NCBI RefSeq assembly: GCF_900635445.1
Contig: NZ_LR134117.1
Coordinates: 3,410,001-3,474,000 of the forward strand
Reading direction: 5' to 3'
DNA length: 64,000 nucleotides
From: Serratia odorifera
Lineage (GTDB): Bacteria; Pseudomonadota; Gammaproteobacteria; Enterobacterales; Enterobacteriaceae
The first letter of the stretch is position 1; each line of letters begins with the position of its first letter. Of the stretch, positions 59,816 to 64,000 are shown piece by piece. The translations under genes and the position numbers were made by a program. The notes beneath the pieces were generated by a model. The model saw only the letters and a list, made by a program, of their open reading frames with translations, had not been told where the DNA came from and made no database searches.

Positions 59816-61759
59816 TTATCCTTTACCGTTTCCTTCGGGAAAGAAGCTTTGAATTTGGGAATTGATCGCATCTTTATGGCCGGCGCCTGGCGCATCGGTC
59901 TTTTTACTGCCGCTGGATGGGTTGAGGTTGAGCTTGCCACCGGAGGTGTTGATCTCACCGGCCTTATCCACGGTGATATTGAAGTTCACCCCTTTGATAT
60001 TGATATTGCCTTCTTTGGTCAGTTCCAAAACGCTTTCCCCACACTCCAGGCGAATTGACTCGCCAGAGCCGATAATGAAGGCGCCAAGCGCGTTATCGGT
60101 ACGCTTTTGTGCGGTCAACATGGTGGAGTCGCCCTTGACGCAAATGGTCTGGGTTTCGACCACGCGTTGTTCTTCTTTGCCGCCGACAAAGTGGGTATGG
60201 TTTTTATCAATGGTATGGGTTTCGTCGTTCTCCACGTCGATGTCCATATTGCGCTCGGCATGTAACCACACCTGCTCGGAGCCCGCCTTGTCCTCAAAGC
60301 GCAGGGCGTTGGCATTGTCCGGCGTACCGTCTTTCGAGCGGCTCATAAAGCCCATCTGGGTCGCGGCGGCCGGCAGCGCCCACGGCGGCATGCTGGCTTC
60401 GTTGTAGACGCGGCCGGTAACGATCGGCCGGTCCGGATCGCCGTTGATAAAGTCCACCACCACTTCGTCATTGACCCGCGGGATCTGCACACCGCCGTAA
60501 CCCTGACCGGCCCAGGCGCTGGAAACGCGCACCCAGCACGAACTGGTGTCATCGCCTTTGGCCAATCGATCCCAGTGGAACTTCACCTTGATGCGGCCAT
60601 ATTTGTCGGTCCAGATGGATTCACCTTTCGGGCCGACCACCCGGGCGGTCTGCGGCCCGTGGGTTTTGGGCCATTCGGCACGCTGCGCCGGCCGCCATGG
60701 CACGTCCGCCGGGATAACGGTAAAGTCGATACGATGTTCGCTGGATTGGTCGTCGCCGCTGGCGTAGCGGTTCTCTTGCAGCCTATAGGTGGCGGCCAGC
60801 GTCAGGTATTCACCGTTGTCGGCAAGGTAGGGCGCGTTATACAGCGTGAACGTACAACCGGGGGCGATGCCCAGCGCGGTAGCGGTAGCGCTGATCTGTT
60901 GGTGCTCGGCCTGCCACGCTTCCTGGCGTACGCGAGCGTAAAACTCACCCTGCTGGTGTTCGGTGTAGCGGCCCGGCCAGTCATAAACGTCGATCTGGCC
61001 CGGTGACGGCGAAACCGGGTTTTGCCGTGCCTGGAATAGCCAGGCGTTAGGTTTGCGGAAGTCGTAATCATCGACGCTGTAAATGCCCGGCGTTACCCGA
61101 TCCGCCAGCGTCCACTGGCTGATGCCTTCTTCACTGGTGCTGCCACCGGACGGCGTCAGGTGATAGGGGATCATTTCATAGCCGGGGAACGGCTGATGAT
61201 GATGTGGTGCGTCGGCCAGCACCAGCGTGTGCTTGTCTTTTTCGTGCTTGAAGTAATAGTAAATCCCTTCCAGCTCCATCAGACGGCTGATGAAGTTAAA
61301 GGTCGATTCGCTGTACTGCACGCAGTAACCCCACTGGCGATAGCTGCCGGTCAGCTGATCCTCCAGTTGGACATTGTGCTCGCCGAGCAGCGTTTTGACG
61401 ATCTGCGGAACGGTCTGTTCCTGGAAAATACGGAAGTTGCGGTCTTTGGTCATCGGCCACAGATCGGGCTGCATACGCAGCGAATACACCGAATATCGGG
61501 TGCCGCTGATTTCTTCGCTGCTGACGGCAATGGCGGTGATTTTGCCATTCAGGTAACGCGTTGGGCCGATCAGACCCGAGGTCGGGATTTCCAGCGTCAG
61601 CGGTTGGCCGAGTAGCGCCTTGCGATCCAGTCGCGCGTCTTTGCTCAGCAATTCAACGGTGAAATCAAACGGGGTGGAAAGGGCTTCGCTCCCTTCCAAT
61701 GAGCGGAACAGCAACTGCTCCTGGCCCAGCGGGGTATGCGCGATAATGCGGTCGAACAT
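59816..61759 (-). CDS. vgrG: type VI secretion tip protein VgrG
   Basis: A 647-residue VgrG. Domain order: gp27-like N-terminal part (MFDRIIAHTPLGQEQLLFRS, LNGKITAIAVSSEEISGTRY, YCVQYSESTFNFISRLMELE), the OB-fold and gp5-like needle base (KYGRIKVKFHWDR, SCWVRVSSAWAGQGYGGVQI), and a C-terminal beta-helix. No additional effector extension is seen beyond about residue 640. It forms the puncturing spike that carries the PAAR effector. ATG at 61759 is chosen because GAGG lies 8 bases upstream; an ATG 8 codons earlier is possible. It is followed by the Eag gene. Confidence 0.93.
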   Translation of the reverse strand: MFDRIIAHTPLGQEQLLFRSLEGSEALSTPFDFTVELLSKDARLDRKALLGQPLTLEIPTSGLIGPTRYLNGKITAIAVSSEEISGTRYSVYSLRMQPDLWPMTKDRNFRIFQEQTVPQIVKTLLGEHNVQLEDQLTGSYRQWGYCVQYSESTFNFISRLMELEGIYYYFKHEKDKHTLVLADAPHHHQPFPGYEMIPYHLTPSGGSTSEEGISQWTLADRVTPGIYSVDDYDFRKPNAWLFQARQNPVSPSPGQIDVYDWPGRYTEHQQGEFYARVRQEAWQAEHQQISATATALGIAPGCTFTLYNAPYLADNGEYLTLAATYRLQENRYASGDDQSSEHRIDFTVIPADVPWRPAQRAEWPKTHGPQTARVVGPKGESIWTDKYGRIKVKFHWDRLAKGDDTSSCWVRVSSAWAGQGYGGVQIPRVNDEVVVDFINGDPDRPIVTGRVYNEASMPPWALPAAATQMGFMSRSKDGTPDNANALRFEDKAGSEQVWLHAERNMDIDVENDETHTIDKNHTHFVGGKEEQRVVETQTICVKGDSTMLTAQKRTDNALGAFIIGSGESIRLECGESVLELTKEGNINIKGVNFNITVDKAGEINTSGGKLNLNPSSGSKKTDAPGAGHKDAINSQIQSFFPEGNGKG

Positions 61760-61969
61760 GAGAACATCCTCGGTAAATGACATCCCCGGTCAATTTGACG
61801 CTGTCCCTGCATGGGCTGCGGGCTGTCAGCCGCGTCACTTACCGCGTAAGCGCCGCGGAGTCTGCCCGCTTGCCGTCCTGAGTCAATGCCAACCGTTGGG
61901 GTAATGATGCCAATCCCATGAAATAAGATAACAACGGCGCCGGAAGCCCGACGCGCGGTGGGGGAGGGT

Positions 61970-63409
61970 TTAGCCGGCGCTTGCCGGGTTGACCAGCCAG
62001 GTGCCGGCGCTGTCGATGGTCAATTGCTGACGTCGCAGGCTGTCATTGTGGCGGATCTCTAACCGATAGCTGCCCGGTGCCAGATTCAGGCGGGCGTTGC
62101 CGTTGCTATCGGGGTGCAGCTGCTGCGCCTTGCCATCCAGGGTCACGTTTTCACCCGGCTGCAATTTGAAATACACCAACGCTACCGGAGCCGGTACCGG
62201 TGCCGCTTCAGCCGGCGCTGCCTGCTGTGGTGCGCTCTGCTGCGCGCTCAGCGTTTTCTCCGCCGGCGGCGTATTGGCGTTCTCAACGGCGGCGGTGGCG
62301 GGTTGGCTCTCTTCCGGGCTGCTGGTGATCCAACTGATGGCGCCGATAACCAGCAGGGCGGCGACGCCGGCGCCAATCATCATCGGGCGGGATAACTTGA
62401 GACTGCCAGCGGTGGCGGTGCCGGCTGCGGCTGCGCTGGCCGCCGGATTGGTGGCGATCAACGGCGGCTCTGGCGTCGCGGCCGGGGTACTGACGATCTC
62501 CGCTTCGTCAGCGACCGTCAGGTGCAGCAGCTCGGCCATCTCGTCAATGGTTTGTGGGCGATCTTCCGGTCGCAGCGCCAGCGACTGGTCGATCACCCGC
62601 AGCAGTTCCTGTGAATAGCCCTCTGGGCGACGCGCGGTCAGCGGTTGATAACTGTCTTCAATGCTGCGCACCACGCTCACCGGCGGCGGGCTGCCGACAA
62701 TCAGCGTATGCAGTACCGCACCGAGCGCGTAGATATCGGTCCAGGGACCTTGCTCGCCGTCGCTGTTTTCGGTGTATTGTTCGATCGGCGCAAAGCCCGG
62801 CTTGAGCATGATTTCCGTTTCGTCGGACAGGTTGCCGATCTCTTTGCGTGCCGAACCGAAGTCCAGCAGCACCGGCAACTGGTTTTCCTGAATCTGGATA
62901 TTATCCAGCGAAATATCGCGGTGCAGGTAACCTTCCTGATGAATGGTGTTGATGGCGCTGAACAGCGGTGGCAACAGCCTGCGGATCCACGCTTCGTCAA
63001 CGATCTCCGGCTGCTGTGCCTTGAGATTTTTCAGCGTGGTGCCGCTGTAGAACTGGGTGCCCATATAGGCGGTGCCGTTCTCTTCCCAGAAACGCAGCAC
63101 GTGCAGCAAGCCGGGATGAGAAAAACGGGCCAGCAGCCGTGCTTCCTGAATAAAACTGTTCAATCCGGCCTGGAACGTCTTGCTGAAGCGTTCACCGCGC
63201 AGGCTGAGCGTCAGATCGTCATTGCGCCGCGCCAGCTGGGTTGGCATGTATTCCTTGATGGCAATAGTGCGTTCGAGCTGGTGGTCATAAGCGCGATAAA
63301 CGATGCCGAAGCCGCCTTCGCCAATCACTTCCCTGATTTCGAACTCATTGAACCGATGGCCGATCGGCAGGCTGTTTGAGTTCGGTTTTTTTATCCCGGT
63401 TCCCGACAT
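61970..63409 (-). CDS. Ser/Thr protein kinase with single membrane segment, T6SS PpkA-like
   Basis: A 479-residue membrane kinase. The kinase domain (residues about 25-300) has the glycine loop IGEGGFGIVYRA, VAIK-like IAIKEYMP (Lys), the catalytic loop LHRDISLDNIQI and DFGSARKEIG, with LKPGFAPIEQY as activation-segment end. A membrane segment lies at about 350-370 (MMIGAGVAALLVIGAISWI), followed by a Pro/Ala-rich linker and a beta-rich C-terminal domain (PEGA-like: LQPGENVTLDGKAQQLH, APGSYRLEIRHN). PpkA-type kinases trigger T6SS firing by phosphorylating Fha. Lys of the usual HRDIKPDN is replaced by Ser, as common in this group. It lies between clpV and vgrG. Confidence 0.85.
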   Translation of the reverse strand: MSGTGIKKPNSNSLPIGHRFNEFEIREVIGEGGFGIVYRAYDHQLERTIAIKEYMPTQLARRNDDLTLSLRGERFSKTFQAGLNSFIQEARLLARFSHPGLLHVLRFWEENGTAYMGTQFYSGTTLKNLKAQQPEIVDEAWIRRLLPPLFSAINTIHQEGYLHRDISLDNIQIQENQLPVLLDFGSARKEIGNLSDETEIMLKPGFAPIEQYTENSDGEQGPWTDIYALGAVLHTLIVGSPPPVSVVRSIEDSYQPLTARRPEGYSQELLRVIDQSLALRPEDRPQTIDEMAELLHLTVADEAEIVSTPAATPEPPLIATNPAASAAAAGTATAGSLKLSRPMMIGAGVAALLVIGAISWITSSPEESQPATAAVENANTPPAEKTLSAQQSAPQQAAPAEAAPVPAPVALVYFKLQPGENVTLDGKAQQLHPDSNGNARLNLAPGSYRLEIRHNDSLRRQQLTIDSAGTWLVNPASAG

Positions 63410-63458
63410 AATGGCTACTCTCTGTGTTCAAACGGTCGCCGCCGGGGCGACCTTGGCA

Positions 63459-64000
63459 TTAAGCCTGAAATTGACAAACAAACTCGTGGTCTTGCAGCGT
63501 GATATGCAGCTGACGGTAACGTTGATCGTTGGCGCTGGCCGACAGCAGGGTATGGCTGATCTGCGGCAGCAGGGTATTGGTCAGGATCGCGTCGACCATG
63601 CGACCGCCGGACTCCACTTCGGTACAGCGGCTGACGATAAGCGAGATCACCGCATCGTCGAAGGTGGTGGTGATGGCATGGTTTTCTGCCATACGGCGCT
63701 GTATGCGGCCAAGCTGCAAACGTACGATATTGCCGAGCGTGGCGTCGGTCAGCGGGTAGTACGGCGCCACCAGCAGACGGCCCAGCAGCGCCGCCGGGAA
63801 CACCGACAGCAGCGGCTGGCGTAGCGCCGCGCTAAGCGCCTCAGGTTCCGGCATTAACTCCGGATCGCTGCACAGACCGGCGATCAGATCGGTGCCGACG
63901 TTGGAGGTCAGGATAATGATGGTATTGCGGAAGTCGATGTGACGACCTTCGCCATCTTCCATCCAGCCCTTGTCAAAGACCTGGAAGAAAATCTCATGCA
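63459..64000 (-). CDS. clpV: ClpV/TssH ATPase, C-terminal part (N-terminus beyond window)
   Basis: The C-terminal 180 residues of the T6SS AAA+ ATPase that disassembles the contracted sheath. It reads HEIFFQVFDKGWMEDGEGRH, then TIIILTSNVGTDLIAGLC (sensor I), FPAALLGRLLVAPYYPL (Arg finger region) and the small D2 domain ending VCQFQA. The start lies past 64000. The family resemblance to ClpB is strong, but the T6SS context (kinase, VgrG) supports ClpV. It is first in this strand order: clpV, kinase, vgrG, eag, effector, immunity. Confidence 0.9.
   Translation of the reverse strand, partial: HEIFFQVFDKGWMEDGEGRHIDFRNTIIILTSNVGTDLIAGLCSDPELMPEPEALSAALRQPLLSVFPAALLGRLLVAPYYPLTDATLGNIVRLQLGRIQRRMAENHAITTTFDDAVISLIVSRCTEVESGGRMVDAILTNTLLPQISHTLLSASANDQRYRQLHITLQDHEFVCQFQA

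Overview
The window looks like chromosome of a Serratia-like member of the Yersiniaceae (Enterobacterales). The evidence is a paa phenylacetate operon, an RcsA orthologue, HPII-type catalase, YidB, YbdK, YciF, arsRBC, umuD/umuC, a PhoP-type mgtB locus and a type VI secretion (T6SS) cluster, all in moderately GC-rich DNA. I see no rRNA, tRNA or CRISPR array. Genus is an inference from gene content and family resemblance; no database search was possible.

Layout. (1) 1-10.7 kb: phenylacetate catabolism, paaABCDEFGHIJ on the minus strand (paaJ runs off the left edge), with paaZ divergent. (2) 10.8-22 kb: an AAA ATPase, a membrane GGDEF protein, a VOC protein, short-chain dehydrogenases, two LysR regulators, small stress/membrane proteins, YidB, a membrane-anchored EEP-fold hydrolase and a quinone oxidoreductase. 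(3) 22-25 kb: a 60-bp tandem repeat, small genes, a cold-shock gene, a candidate sRNA and rcsA with an RcsAB-box-like site. (4) 25.7-31 kb: an oligosaccharide utilisation locus (DUF2264 protein, MFS symporter, GH88 hydrolase) with a divergent AraC activator. (5) 31-36 kb: a PLP decarboxylase with a divergent LysR, then a CoA-transferase gene cut by an IS630 copy. (6) 36-39.5 kb: PhoP-box promoter, long leader with two short ORFs, then mgtB. (7) 39.5-44.3 kb: DUF3307/satD pair behind three evenly spaced palindromes, SDR/AraC pair, YbdK. (8) 44.5-52 kb: a stress-type block (katE, orphan Gam, ferritin-like DUF892 proteins, SDR, two DUF421 proteins). (9) 52-54.4 kb: arsRBC. (10) 54.5-56.4 kb: umuD and umuC, each with its own LexA box. 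(11) 56.5-64 kb: T6SS genes clpV (partial), a Ser/Thr kinase, vgrG, an Eag chaperone, a PAAR-toxin effector resembling Tse6 and a Tsi6-like immunity protein.

A striking general property is the number of single-base frameshifts in otherwise well-conserved genes: paaE, paaG, paaH, a GGDEF gene, a small gene at 23.9 kb, the GH88 gene, mgtB, arsB, umuC and the PAAR effector. Each can be repaired by adding or removing one base per site, often in a homopolymer. Sequencing or assembly indels are the simplest explanation. I label these genes pseudogene as read, but expect most to be intact in the organism. The CoA-transferase is different: it is truly interrupted by an insertion sequence with a clean TA duplication.

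The most interesting items are the T6SS effector-immunity module and its AT-rich flank, the PhoP-dependent mgtB leader with two short ORFs, the triple operator upstream of satD-DUF3307, the umuD/umuC arrangement with two LexA boxes, and a candidate small RNA beside the cold-shock gene.
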